From Candidatus Phosphoribacter baldrii (GTDB taxonomy: Bacteria > Actinomycetota > Actinomycetes > Actinomycetales > Dermatophilaceae): a stretch of 64,000 nucleotides of DNA. The stretch is from the NCBI GenBank assembly GCA_016704565.1, contig JADIZV010000004.1, positions 496,001-560,000 of the forward strand, in the 5' to 3' direction. Position 1 is the stretch's first letter. Every line of letters begins with the position of its first letter. The notes under the pieces are model-generated. The model searched no databases, was not told the DNA's origin, and worked only from the letters and a program-made list of their open reading frames with translations. Of the stretch, positions 1 through 8,355 are shown one piece after another. A program made the translations under genes and the position numbers.

Positions 1-270
1 GCCAAGGAGTCGTGCGGCAAGTGCACACCTTGTCGGATCGGTTCGCAGCGTGGCGTCGAGACTCTCGACCGGATCCTCGCCGACCGAGCGCACCCAGGCC
101 CGGCGCACGCCGCGGGCCTGAGCCTGCTGACCGACCTCTGCACCACGATGGAGCGCGGTTCGCTCTGTGCGATGGGCGGACTCACACCGATGCCGGTCCG
201 CAGCGCGCTCACCCACTTCCCGGAGGATTTCGGTCTGGATTCTGCGGCGACACCAGGAGGTCGGCCATGA
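1..270 (+). CDS. NAD-dependent formate dehydrogenase beta subunit (NuoF-like), C-terminal fragment
   Basis: The reading frame is open from base 1, so the gene begins outside the window. The fragment opens with ESCGKCTPCRIGSQRG, the SCGxCxPCRxG motif that binds the N3-type 4Fe-4S cluster in NuoF/HoxF/FdsB proteins, followed by the expected helical C-terminal domain. In Fds-type formate dehydrogenases this subunit carries FMN and the NAD site and passes electrons to NAD+. Its TGA (268-270) overlaps the ATG of the alpha subunit at 267, so the two are translationally coupled. A NuoF of complex I is excluded by the neighbouring formate dehydrogenase subunits. Confidence 0.85.
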   Translation, partial: AKESCGKCTPCRIGSQRGVETLDRILADRAHPGPAHAAGLSLLTDLCTTMERGSLCAMGGLTPMPVRSALTHFPEDFGLDSAATPGGRP

Positions 271-3086
271 TCCTCGCGCCCGAGCCCGACCTCGGCACTC
301 CGGCCGTCCCTGGTGACCCGACGCTCAGCGTCACCGTCGACGGACAGCCGGTCCATGTCGCCCCCGGGACGTCGGTGTTGCGCGCGGCCGGGTTGGCGGG
401 CGTGCCGATCCCCCGGTTGTGCGCCACCGATTCCCTGGCCGCGTTCGGCTCCTGCCGGCTCTGCCTCGTCGAGATCGACGGGGTCAAGGGGACTCCGGCC
501 TCGTGCACGACGCCCTGCGTCGACGGCATGTCCGTCGCGACCCGGACCCCCCAGGTCGATGCGCTGCGCCGCGGCGTGATGGAGCTCTACCTGTCCGACC
601 ACCCGCAGGACTGCCCCGGGTGTGCCCGCGGCAGTTGTGAGGTGCAGCGGTTGGCCGCCGAGGTCGGTGTCGCCGAGGTCCGCTACGGGCTCGGGGGGGC
701 CAGCCATGTCGATGACGCCGGAGACCAGACCAACCCCTACTTCGCCTACGACCCGGCGGCCTGCATCGTCTGTTCCCGGTGTGTGCGCGCCTGCGGCGAG
801 GTCCAGGGCACCTTCGCCCTCACCGTCGCTGGCCGCGGGTTCGACTCGCGGATCACCCCCGGAGGCACCAACTTCCTGTCCTCCGAGTGCGTGTCGTGTG
901 GCGCGTGTGTGCAGGCGTGCCCGACCTCCGCACTGGAGGAGAAGGCGGTCATCGAGCTCGGGATGCCTACCCGGGCCGTGGTCACCACGTGCGCCTACTG
1001 CGGCGTTGGGTGCTCGTTCCGCGCCGAGGTGCAGGGCGAGGGTGCCGACACCCAGGTGGTGCGGATGGTGCCGTGGAAAGAAGGCCGCGCGAACGAGGGT
1101 CACTCGTGCGTCAAGGGCCGGTTCGCCTTCGGGTATGCCGCCCACCCAGACCGACAGCGTCACCCCATGGTCCGCGACCGGATCGACGAGCCGTGGCGCC
1201 GGGTGAGTTGGGACGAGGCGATCGCCCGGGTCGCAGCGGGCTTCCGGGACATCCAAGCCCGCCACGGTGTCGGTGCCATCGGCGGGATCTCCTCGTCACG
1301 GTGCACCAACGAAGACGTCTACGTCGTCCAGAAGATGGTCCGAGCCGCCTTCGGCAACAACAACATCGACACCTGTGCGCGGGTCTGCCACTCCCCCACC
1401 GGCTATGGCCTCAACCAGGCCTTCGGGACCTCGGCGGGCACCCAGGACTTCGAGTCGGCCGACCACGCCGACGTCTTTCTCGTCATCGGTGCCAACCCCA
1501 CCGACGCCCATCCAGTTTTCGGCTCCCGGCTCAAGCGCCGGGTGCGGGCCGGGGCGCAGCTCATCGTCGCCGACCCCCGCCGGATCGACCTCGTCCGCTC
1601 GGCGCATGTCGAGGCGGCATACCATCTGCCCGTCCGGCCCGGCACGAACGTCGCGTTCGTCAACGCGCTGGCCCACGTCGTCGTCACCGAAGGATTGATC
1701 GACCGCGCGTTCCTGGCCGCGCGGTGCGAGAACGTCGAGCCCTACCTGCAGTTCATCGCCGGACCGGAACACTCGCCCGAGGCGACGGAGCAAATCACGG
1801 GGATCCCCGCCAGCGACGTGCGAGCGGCCGCCCGCCTGTATGCCGCGGGCCCGGCCTCCGCGATCTACTACGGCTTGGGAGTCACCGAGCACAGCCAGGG
1901 CTCCACGATGGTGATGGGCATGGCCAACCTGGCCATGCTGTGCGGGATGCTCGGCAGGCCGGGAGTGGGCGTCAACCCACTGCGCGGGCAGAACAACGTG
2001 CAGGGCTCGTGCGACATGGGGTCCTTCCCCCACGAGCTTCCCGGCTATCGCCACGTGTCCATCCCCGAGGTCCGCCACCTCTATGAGGACCTCTGGGGCG
2101 TCACCCTGCAGGCCGAGCCGGGTCTGCGCATCCCCAACATGTTCGACTCGGCGATCAGCGGGTCCTTCCGTGGGCTGTTCGTCCAAGGGGAGGACATCGC
2201 CCAGTCCGACCCCAACACCCAGCACGTCCACGCCGCGTTGGAGGCCATGGAGCTGGTCGTCGTCCAAGACCTCTTCCTCAACGAGACCGCACGGTTCGCG
2301 CACGTCTTCCTGCCGGGGACGACGTTCCTGGAAAAGGACGGGACATTCACCAACGCCGAGCGCCGACTCGGGCGGGTGCGTCCAGTGTTCCCGAGTGTCG
2401 TCGGCAAGGACGAGTGGCAGGTCGCGTGCGAGATCGCGACGGCGATGGGCTACCCGATGAGCTACGCCCATCCCCGGGAGATCATGGCTGAGATCGCGGC
2501 GACCACCCCGACCTTTGCTGGGGTGAGCCTCGATCGCCTCGACGCTCAGGGCTCGATGCAGTGGCCCGTGCGTGACGACAGCTCGATGGGCACGCCGATC
2601 ATGCACGTCGACGAGTTCGTCCGGGGCAGAGGCAAGTTGACCGAGACCGTCTACGTGCCGACGACCGAGCGGACGACGCGGCGGTTCCCGCTCATCCTCA
2701 CGACCGGGCGAATCCTGTCGCAGTACAACGTCGGAGCCCAAACCCGCCGCACCCCGAACTCGACCTGGCACCCGGCCGACGTCCTGGAGATCCACGCGTC
2801 CGACGCCGAGGTGCGCGGCGTGCACTCGGGCGATGTCGTCGAGCTCACCTCCCGAGTCGGGTCCACGACGTTGCGGGCGGTCATCTCCGAACGGATGCCT
2901 CCCGGCGTGGTCTACACGACCTTCCACCACCCGGTGACCGGCGCCAACGTCGTGACGACGGACAACTCCGACTGGGCGACCAACTGCCCGGAATACAAGG
3001 TGACGGCCGTCCAGGTCACCGTCGCCACGGCCCTGGAACACACCCGGGGCGTCGAAGCGCGGGCCGCGGCGGTGGTGGCCCCGTGA
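267..3086 (+). CDS. Formate dehydrogenase alpha subunit, molybdopterin- and Fe-S-binding
   Basis: A 939-aa catalytic subunit of a cytoplasmic NAD+-reducing formate dehydrogenase. The ATG at 267 is chosen because AGGAGG lies just upstream and it overlaps the beta-subunit stop. A longer frame reaching back to base 12 only shadows the beta gene. N-terminal 2Fe-2S domain: Cys 52, 63, 66 and 80. His-Cys 4Fe-4S motif: H112, C116, C119, C124. Two ferredoxin clusters: CIVCSRCVRAC (166-176) and CVSCGACVQAC (208-218). Mo-bis-MGD domain cluster: CAYCGVGC (242-249). The probable Mo ligand is C370 in DTCARVCHSPTG, where the E. coli enzyme has selenocysteine, with H375 beside it. The C-terminal molybdopterin dinucleotide-binding domain starts near FPLILTTGR. 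Confidence 0.93.
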   Translation: MILAPEPDLGTPAVPGDPTLSVTVDGQPVHVAPGTSVLRAAGLAGVPIPRLCATDSLAAFGSCRLCLVEIDGVKGTPASCTTPCVDGMSVATRTPQVDALRRGVMELYLSDHPQDCPGCARGSCEVQRLAAEVGVAEVRYGLGGASHVDDAGDQTNPYFAYDPAACIVCSRCVRACGEVQGTFALTVAGRGFDSRITPGGTNFLSSECVSCGACVQACPTSALEEKAVIELGMPTRAVVTTCAYCGVGCSFRAEVQGEGADTQVVRMVPWKEGRANEGHSCVKGRFAFGYAAHPDRQRHPMVRDRIDEPWRRVSWDEAIARVAAGFRDIQARHGVGAIGGISSSRCTNEDVYVVQKMVRAAFGNNNIDTCARVCHSPTGYGLNQAFGTSAGTQDFESADHADVFLVIGANPTDAHPVFGSRLKRRVRAGAQLIVADPRRIDLVRSAHVEAAYHLPVRPGTNVAFVNALAHVVVTEGLIDRAFLAARCENVEPYLQFIAGPEHSPEATEQITGIPASDVRAAARLYAAGPASAIYYGLGVTEHSQGSTMVMGMANLAMLCGMLGRPGVGVNPLRGQNNVQGSCDMGSFPHELPGYRHVSIPEVRHLYEDLWGVTLQAEPGLRIPNMFDSAISGSFRGLFVQGEDIAQSDPNTQHVHAALEAMELVVVQDLFLNETARFAHVFLPGTTFLEKDGTFTNAERRLGRVRPVFPSVVGKDEWQVACEIATAMGYPMSYAHPREIMAEIAATTPTFAGVSLDRLDAQGSMQWPVRDDSSMGTPIMHVDEFVRGRGKLTETVYVPTTERTTRRFPLILTTGRILSQYNVGAQTRRTPNSTWHPADVLEIHASDAEVRGVHSGDVVELTSRVGSTTLRAVISERMPPGVVYTTFHHPVTGANVVTTDNSDWATNCPEYKVTAVQVTVATALEHTRGVEARAAAVVAP

Positions 3087-3325
3087 CCGGGGTCGCTCCG
3101 GTCGTGCGACTGTCCGGCGACGTGGCGCGGCAGTTCGCCCACCTGCCCGTCGAGCAGGCCGTCGAGGCCGTCGCGACCCATTTGTCGAGGTTCTGGGAGC
3201 CCCGAATGCTTCGTGACCTGGTCAGCCGCGTGCAGGCTGACGAGCCCGGGATCGACCCCCTCGTAGGGCGAACCGTTCGCGAGCGACTCGCGGCCGATCC
3301 CGGGCCAACCGACCGCCGCGCGTAG
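3083..3325 (+). CDS. Formate dehydrogenase delta subunit (FdsD-like)
   Basis: An 80-aa protein starting at a GTG that overlaps the alpha-subunit TGA (GTGA). The central HLSRFWEPRMLRDLVS matches the short conserved core of FdsD/FdhD-delta proteins (HLxxFWxPRM), small accessory subunits encoded next to FdsA and thought to help its maturation or stability. No transmembrane segment is visible. It is the last gene of the operon and faces the convergent LLM oxidoreductase 26 bp away. The call rests on that motif and on position. Confidence 0.8.
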   Translation: MTGVAPVVRLSGDVARQFAHLPVEQAVEAVATHLSRFWEPRMLRDLVSRVQADEPGIDPLVGRTVRERLAADPGPTDRRA

Positions 3326-3351
3326 GTGCCAAAGGGGTCACGCCCCCGAGC

Positions 3352-4266
3352 TCACCGACCAGCCGGACGGATGGGTCCGACCTGACGGACCACATCGGCC
3401 ACCGCATCGTATGCCCCCGGCACGAAGTCGTTGGCCATTCCCAAAATGACGTGGTCGGTCCCGATCTCAGCGAGCCGACCGAGCTTCTCGACCGCCTCCG
3501 CAACTGACACGGTCGGCATACCCGAAAGATCGGGTGAGCCGTCACCGAGGGTGAGCCGGGTGAGCACCGTCTTCTCGATCTCGCGGTAGTCGCGACCGAC
3601 GGCATCGCAATGTCCGCGCAGCACGTCGTACTTCGCCGAGATCGCGGCCGGACCCATGTCGAAGATGTTGCAGGCATCGGCATACTGCGCGACGAGCCGA
3701 AGGGTCTTCTTCTCTCCGCCGCCACCGACGAGGATCGGCGGATGCGGCCGCCGCAGCGCCTGGGGGACGTTGAGCGGACGAGCGAGGTGGTAGTGGCGAC
3801 CGGCATACGGGGTCTGCTCTCCCCGCCACATCTGCAAGGCGACCTGCAGCGTCTCCTCCAGTCGCTCGAACCGCTCGGCGGTCGGTGGGTAAGGGATGCC
3901 GAGGCCGGCGTGCTCCTCTTCGTTCCACGCGGCGCCGATGCCGAGCCAGGCTCGGCCGCCGGAGAGGACGTCGAGGGTCGTCACGGTCTTGATGAGGGCG
4001 CCGGGATGCCGGTAGGTCACGCCGGTCACCATGGTGCCCAACTCGATCCGTTTCGTCTGACCCGCGGCGAACGCCAAGGCGGTGTAGCCCTCGAGCATGT
4101 CCAACTCGGGCGGGCCGATCATGGAGATCTGGAAGAAGTGGTCCATCACCCAGAGGGAGTCCAGTCCGGCTGCATCAGCGTCACGGGCGATCCGGCCGAA
4201 GGTGGGGCCGATCGACGCCGGAGCGTCAGGCCACGTGAAGTAGGCGATCTGGATACCAAGGCGCAT
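3352..4266 (-). CDS. LLM-class (probably F420-dependent) flavin oxidoreductase
   Basis: A 304-aa TIM-barrel enzyme of the bacterial-luciferase-like family. The N-terminal GIQIAYFTWPDAP strand, SLWVMDHFF, a region like HPGALIKTVTTLDVLSGGRAWLGIGAAW and RPHPPILVGGGG are hallmarks of F420-dependent LLM enzymes, which are numerous in actinobacteria. The substrate cannot be told from sequence. It stands alone, convergent with the formate dehydrogenase operon and divergent from the hydrolase at 4348. The ATG lies 81 bp from that divergent start, so the promoters must be close together. Confidence 0.85.
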   Translation of the reverse strand: MRLGIQIAYFTWPDAPASIGPTFGRIARDADAAGLDSLWVMDHFFQISMIGPPELDMLEGYTALAFAAGQTKRIELGTMVTGVTYRHPGALIKTVTTLDVLSGGRAWLGIGAAWNEEEHAGLGIPYPPTAERFERLEETLQVALQMWRGEQTPYAGRHYHLARPLNVPQALRRPHPPILVGGGGEKKTLRLVAQYADACNIFDMGPAAISAKYDVLRGHCDAVGRDYREIEKTVLTRLTLGDGSPDLSGMPTVSVAEAVEKLGRLAEIGTDHVILGMANDFVPGAYDAVADVVRQVGPIRPAGR

Positions 4267-4347
4267 GGGCTCAGTCTGCGCCCTTCAAGGGCCGGGCGCG
4301 CTTGAATGGGTTTGCTCTCTTGACCGCCCGGGCACTGGGATGAGGTC

Positions 4348-5133
4348 ATGAGCCCTTTTGTCCCGCCGCGACGCTCGGTCCGATTCGGTTCGGCCGAGAC
4401 CGAGGTCTACGACGCATGGGATGCCACGGGCCAGACGCGTGAGCGGTCCGGGGTGACCGTTGTCCTGATCCACGGAGGTCTGTGGCAGGCGGCATACGAC
4501 CGGACCCACCTTCGACCGCTGGGAGCCGCCCTCGCACGCGAAGGGTGGCCGGTTGCGTCGATCGAATACGCCCGCGTCGGTATGCCGTCCGGCGGCTGGC
4601 CGGGAACCGGCAACTCGGTTCTCGCGGCCCTCGCTGCGGTCGCCGCCGACCCGATGCTGCCGGATCGGCTTGTCGCCGTTGGCCATTCGGCCGGAGGGCA
4701 CCTAGCGGTGTGGGCGGCAAGCAACGGGCGGTGCCCGGCTGTGCGAGGGGTCGTGTCGCTCGCCGGTGTCCTGGATCTGCGGTTGGCCGACACCGATGAC
4801 CTGGGCTCCGGGTCGGTGCGTGCCCTGCTGGGCGGTGGGCCGACGGAGGTCCCAGAGCACTGGTCGGACGCCGATCCGGTGCGGGGTCGGCTCGACGTCC
4901 CCGCCGTGCTCCTGCACGGTGCCGACGACGACCTCGTGCCGCCGGAGGTGTCGACGTCGTATCTGCGCTCGCGACGTATGTCCGACGCGGAGTGCCGGTT
5001 GGAGGTGGTGCCCGGCTGCGACCACTTCGCGATGATCGACCCCGGGCACGCGGCATACCGGCGGGTGGTGGCCGCCATCGACGAAGTAGTGGCGTCGGCG
5101 AGCGGCCAAGCGAGTGCGGGAACCCCCACGTGA
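4348..5133 (+). CDS. Alpha/beta hydrolase (carboxylesterase/lipase-like)
   Basis: A 261-aa alpha/beta-hydrolase. Visible elements are the oxyanion-hole HGGLW near residue 35, the nucleophile elbow GHSAGGHLA (Ser is the predicted nucleophile), the late acid region HGADDDLVPPE, and the catalytic-His region CDHFAMIDP. The HGG motif suggests the hormone-sensitive-lipase/BD-FAE-like group. No signal peptide, so cytoplasmic. Its TGA overlaps the GTG of the following 2H phosphoesterase (GTGA at 5130-5133). The true substrate is unknown. Confidence 0.85.
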   Translation: MSPFVPPRRSVRFGSAETEVYDAWDATGQTRERSGVTVVLIHGGLWQAAYDRTHLRPLGAALAREGWPVASIEYARVGMPSGGWPGTGNSVLAALAAVAADPMLPDRLVAVGHSAGGHLAVWAASNGRCPAVRGVVSLAGVLDLRLADTDDLGSGSVRALLGGGPTEVPEHWSDADPVRGRLDVPAVLLHGADDDLVPPEVSTSYLRSRRMSDAECRLEVVPGCDHFAMIDPGHAAYRRVVAAIDEVVASASGQASAGTPT

Positions 5134-5684
5134 GCGATGGCACGCCGGAGGGGAGCCAGCCGGGCCACAGTGTCCTCGTCGTGCCGATCCGGGCCTTCGA
5201 ACCCCTGGTGCGGGCCAGGCATGAGCACTACGACCGGGACTACGTGTCCGGCGACCCGACCTTCGCGCACGCCCACATCACCCTGCTCGGACCGTGGCTT
5301 CAGGTGAATGAGATCACGCCGAGGGCACTGGAGATGGTCCGCGAGATCGCCTCGGACACAGCCCCGTTCGAGGTGCGCTTCGCCAGGGTGGCCACCTTCC
5401 CGAATGGCATCATTCACCTCGTCCCAGAGCCGGAGGAGCCCTTCGCGACCCTGACCGAGAAGATTTGGGGCGCGTTTCCGGCATACCCCCCGTATGCCGG
5501 TCAGTTCGGCGCGGTGCGCCCCCACCTCACGATCGACGCCACAGGTCCGGGCGTGACCGAGGAGACCGTCCGGGGCTGGGTGGCCCCGCTCGTGCCGGTT
5601 GCAGAAACGGTCGACCGGATCCAGGTGTCGTGGTATGAGCCCGGAGCCTGCCGAACCCTGGCCAGTCTGCCGCTCGGCGAATGA
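5130..5684 (+). CDS. 2'-5' RNA ligase/2H phosphoesterase superfamily protein
   Basis: A 184-aa protein with the two signature H-x-[ST] motifs of the 2H phosphoesterase fold: HAHITLLGPW (near residue 46) and RPHLTIDAT (near residue 130). The family hydrolyses or ligates cyclic or 2'-5' phosphodiesters; the activity of this member is unknown. The start is the GTG overlapping the hydrolase stop, although the frame is open further upstream. Inside the gene, positions 5478-5497 hold two head-to-head copies of the GTATGCCG word, coding for PAYPPYAG. Confidence 0.82.
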   Translation: MSDGTPEGSQPGHSVLVVPIRAFEPLVRARHEHYDRDYVSGDPTFAHAHITLLGPWLQVNEITPRALEMVREIASDTAPFEVRFARVATFPNGIIHLVPEPEEPFATLTEKIWGAFPAYPPYAGQFGAVRPHLTIDATGPGVTEETVRGWVAPLVPVAETVDRIQVSWYEPGACRTLASLPLGE

Positions 5685-5715
5685 CCGAGGACCAAACAGG
5701 GGCGCGCGCCGATCG

Positions 5716-7398
5716 TCAGTCGCGGGTGAGCTTGCGGTAGGTCACCCGATGCGGCCGGGTGGCCTCTTCGCCTAGCCGTTCGACCTTGTTCTTCTCGTAG
5801 GCCTCGAAGTTGCCCTCGAACCAATACCACTTGGCCGGGTCGTCGTCGTCGCCCTCATAGGCGAGGATGTGGGTCGCGACCCGGTCGAGGAACCATCGAT
5901 CGTGGCTGATGACGACGGCGCAGCCGGGGAAGTCCAGCAGAGCATTCTCCAACGACCCCAGGGTCTCGACATCGAGGTCATTGGACGGCTCGTCGAGTAG
6001 CAGCAGGTTGCCACCCTGCTTGAGGGTGAGGGCCAGGTTGAGGCGATTGCGTTCGCCGCCGGAGAGCACGCCGGCCGGTTTCTGCTGATCGGGGCCCTTG
6101 AAACCGAACTGCGACACGTAGGCGCGGGAGGGGATCTCGACCTGACCGACCTTCATGTAGTCCAGCCCGTCAGACACGACTTCCCACAGTGTCTTGGCCG
6201 GGTCGAGCCCGGCCCGGGCCTGGTCGACATAGGAGATCTTGACGGTGTCGCCGATCTTGACCTCGCCCGCGTCGGGCTCCTCCAACCCGACGATCGTTTT
6301 GAACAACGTCGTCTTGCCCACCCCGTTGGGGCCGATAACGCCGACAATCCCGTTGCGTGGCAACGTGAATGACAGGTTGTCGATGAGCACCCGGTCGCCG
6401 AAACCCTTGCGCAGTTTGCGGACCTCGATGACCTGCGAGCCCAGCCGGGGACCCGGCGGGATCGCGATCTCCTCGAAGTCAAGCTTGCGGGTCCGATCGG
6501 CTTCAGCCGCCATCTCCTCGTAACGGGCCAGGCGGGCCTTGCTCTTGGCCTGACGCCCCTTGGCATTGGAGCGCACCCAGTCCAACTCGTCCTTGAGTCG
6601 CTTGGCGAGCTTGGCGTCCTTGCGGCCCTGGATCTGCAGCCGCTCGGACTTCTTCTCCAGGTAGGTCGAATAGTTGCCTTCGTAGGGGTAGAGCCGTCCG
6701 CGGTCCACCTCGGCGATCCACTGGGCGACGTTGTCGAGGAAGTAGCGGTCGTGGGTGACCGCGAGCACCGCCCCGGGGTACTGCGCGAGGTGCTGCTCCA
6801 ACCACTGCACCGACTCAGCGTCCAAGTGGTTGGTGGGCTCGTCGAGCAGCAACAGGTCCGGCTTCTGCAGCAGGAGCTTGCACAGGGCCACCCGGCGCCG
6901 CTCACCACCGGAGAGCACCGTCACGTCAGCATCACCGGGTGGGCAGCGCAACGCGTCCATCGCCTGCTCGAGCTGGCTGTCCAGATCCCACGCGTTGGCG
7001 TGGTCGATCTCGTCCTGCAGTTTGGCCATCTCGTCGCCGAGCTTTTCGTAGTCGGCGTCCGGCTCGCCCATCTCAAGGGCAATGGCGTTGTAGCGGTCGA
7101 GTTTGGCCTTGATCTCCCCGGCGCCCTCTTCGACGTTGCCCAGCACGGTCTTTGACTCGTTGAGCGGCGGCTCCTGCAGGAGGATCCCAACGGTGTAGCC
7201 CGGCGAAAGCCGCGCCTCACCGTTGGAGGGCTGGTCGAGCCCGGCCATGATCCGCAGGATCGTCGACTTGCCCGCGCCGTTGGGTCCGACGACGCCAATC
7301 TTGGCGGTCGGGTAGAACGCCATCGTCACGTCGTCGAGGATGAGCTTGTCGCCCACCGCCTTGCGCGCCTTGGTCATGGTGTAGATGAACTCGGCCAT
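5716..7398 (-). CDS. ettA: Energy-dependent translational throttle protein EttA (ABC-F ATPase)
   Basis: A 560-aa soluble ABC-F protein with two nucleotide-binding domains and no membrane span. First domain: Walker A GPNGAGKST (about 38-46), signature LSGGERRR, Walker B LLLLDEPTNHLD. Second domain: GPNGVGKTT, LSGGERNR, LLLLDEPSNDLD. The linker between them is the lysine/arginine-rich coiled coil of the P-site tRNA interaction motif. EttA binds the ribosomal E site and gates entry into elongation according to the ATP/ADP ratio. Length and domain order are those of the family. Confidence 0.95.
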   Translation of the reverse strand: MAEFIYTMTKARKAVGDKLILDDVTMAFYPTAKIGVVGPNGAGKSTILRIMAGLDQPSNGEARLSPGYTVGILLQEPPLNESKTVLGNVEEGAGEIKAKLDRYNAIALEMGEPDADYEKLGDEMAKLQDEIDHANAWDLDSQLEQAMDALRCPPGDADVTVLSGGERRRVALCKLLLQKPDLLLLDEPTNHLDAESVQWLEQHLAQYPGAVLAVTHDRYFLDNVAQWIAEVDRGRLYPYEGNYSTYLEKKSERLQIQGRKDAKLAKRLKDELDWVRSNAKGRQAKSKARLARYEEMAAEADRTRKLDFEEIAIPPGPRLGSQVIEVRKLRKGFGDRVLIDNLSFTLPRNGIVGVIGPNGVGKTTLFKTIVGLEEPDAGEVKIGDTVKISYVDQARAGLDPAKTLWEVVSDGLDYMKVGQVEIPSRAYVSQFGFKGPDQQKPAGVLSGGERNRLNLALTLKQGGNLLLLDEPSNDLDVETLGSLENALLDFPGCAVVISHDRWFLDRVATHILAYEGDDDDPAKWYWFEGNFEAYEKNKVERLGEEATRPHRVTYRKLTRD

Positions 7399-7514
7399 GC
7401 GCGCAGGCTATCCGTCGGGCCGGTGCGTCACCCAATCGCCGGTCGGGTCGCGGAGGGGTGGATCGAGCGTGGTTGTCACGACCCGACCGGCAGTCTTGGG
7501 GAGCCGGTATGCCG

Positions 7515-8171
7515 TCAGCTCGCTTTGGCGACGACGTAGGCGTCGGTTTCGGGGTCCGGGCCAGACCACGACAGCCCCGTTCCCACAGCCGATCCGGACT
7601 CGGCTGCCAAGGTGGCAGGCAGTTCGTCGGTCAACGGCGCCCAGGTCGACTCGTTGTCCTCGTGGTCCTCGAGGTCCTTCATGCCCTTGAGGTCCTCGAT
7701 GTCCTCGAAGTCCTCGGGCTCCTCCCGCTCATCCAGCTCCCCTGAGGCCACGGCTAACGCGTGCTGGATCTCCGGTGACGCAAGCCGGTCGGTCGTGTCG
7801 AACTGTGCCCGGGCGGCCTTGGTGAAGTGAGACTGGCCCCGAGTGAGGTCGTGGCCCACGTGGTAGGCGTCGATCTCGACCGAGGTCGAGTTCTTCCCCT
7901 CTGCGGTGCTCCACGTGTTGACCCGCAGCCGGCCGTAGACGATGGCCGGCTGACCCTTGGCCAAGCTCGCCACGACGTTCGCGGCCAGGGCGTTGAAGGT
8001 CACGACGGAGACGAAGTTGGTCCCGCCGTCGACGTAGGCCTGCTCACGGCCGTCCCAACGCCGCGGCGTGGAGGCCATCCGGAAGGTCGCGAAGGGCTTG
8101 CCGTTCTTGGTGGTGCGCAGCACCGGGTCGGCGGTGAGGTTGCCGATCACGGTCACGTAGCTCTCGTTCAT
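7515..8171 (-). CDS. ssb: Single-stranded DNA-binding protein, paralogue with unusual tail
   Basis: A 218-aa protein. The OB-fold runs from MNESYVTVIGNLTADPVLR to about residue 115. The start at 8171 is chosen for this conserved N terminus and an AGAGG upstream; the frame runs further up without similarity. The acidic linker (EEPEDFEDIEDLK) is present, but the C terminus is YVVAKAS and lacks the DDDIPF-type tip with which housekeeping SSB recruits partners. It also lies away from rpsF/rpsR, where the main actinobacterial ssb normally sits. I infer a secondary SSB, perhaps for plasmid, repair or transformation DNA. Confidence 0.85.
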   Translation of the reverse strand: MNESYVTVIGNLTADPVLRTTKNGKPFATFRMASTPRRWDGREQAYVDGGTNFVSVVTFNALAANVVASLAKGQPAIVYGRLRVNTWSTAEGKNSTSVEIDAYHVGHDLTRGQSHFTKAARAQFDTTDRLASPEIQHALAVASGELDEREEPEDFEDIEDLKGMKDLEDHEDNESTWAPLTDELPATLAAESGSAVGTGLSWSGPDPETDAYVVAKAS

Positions 8172-8355
8172 GTGGGTGTCCTCTACCTGAGGGGTATGCC
8201 GTCCCGTCCCCAGCGGACGGGCTGGACCCAGGATTGCCAGGACGGTGCGCGAACGGCATACGGCGTCCTGTGCCTGTGGACGGTGGGACAACGGGCCAGG
8301 GGGATGTGGACGACCCGCCCCGGCGGCGGCCCCGAGGGCCGGACCGAACGGGCAA
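8172..8355. other. Intergenic region between ssb and the GTPase gene
   Basis: A 184-bp spacer that must hold the ssb promoter. It contains two GTATGCCG words in opposite orientation (about 8195 and 8255). No clear sigma-70 boxes or terminator hairpin stand out. Confidence 0.4.

Noticed and set aside
1296..3041. Long open frame (581 codons) on the minus strand opposite formate dehydrogenase
   Set aside because: High G+C opens antisense frames. It is composed of Arg/Gly/Val-rich sequence without motifs, while the plus strand encodes a complete formate dehydrogenase.
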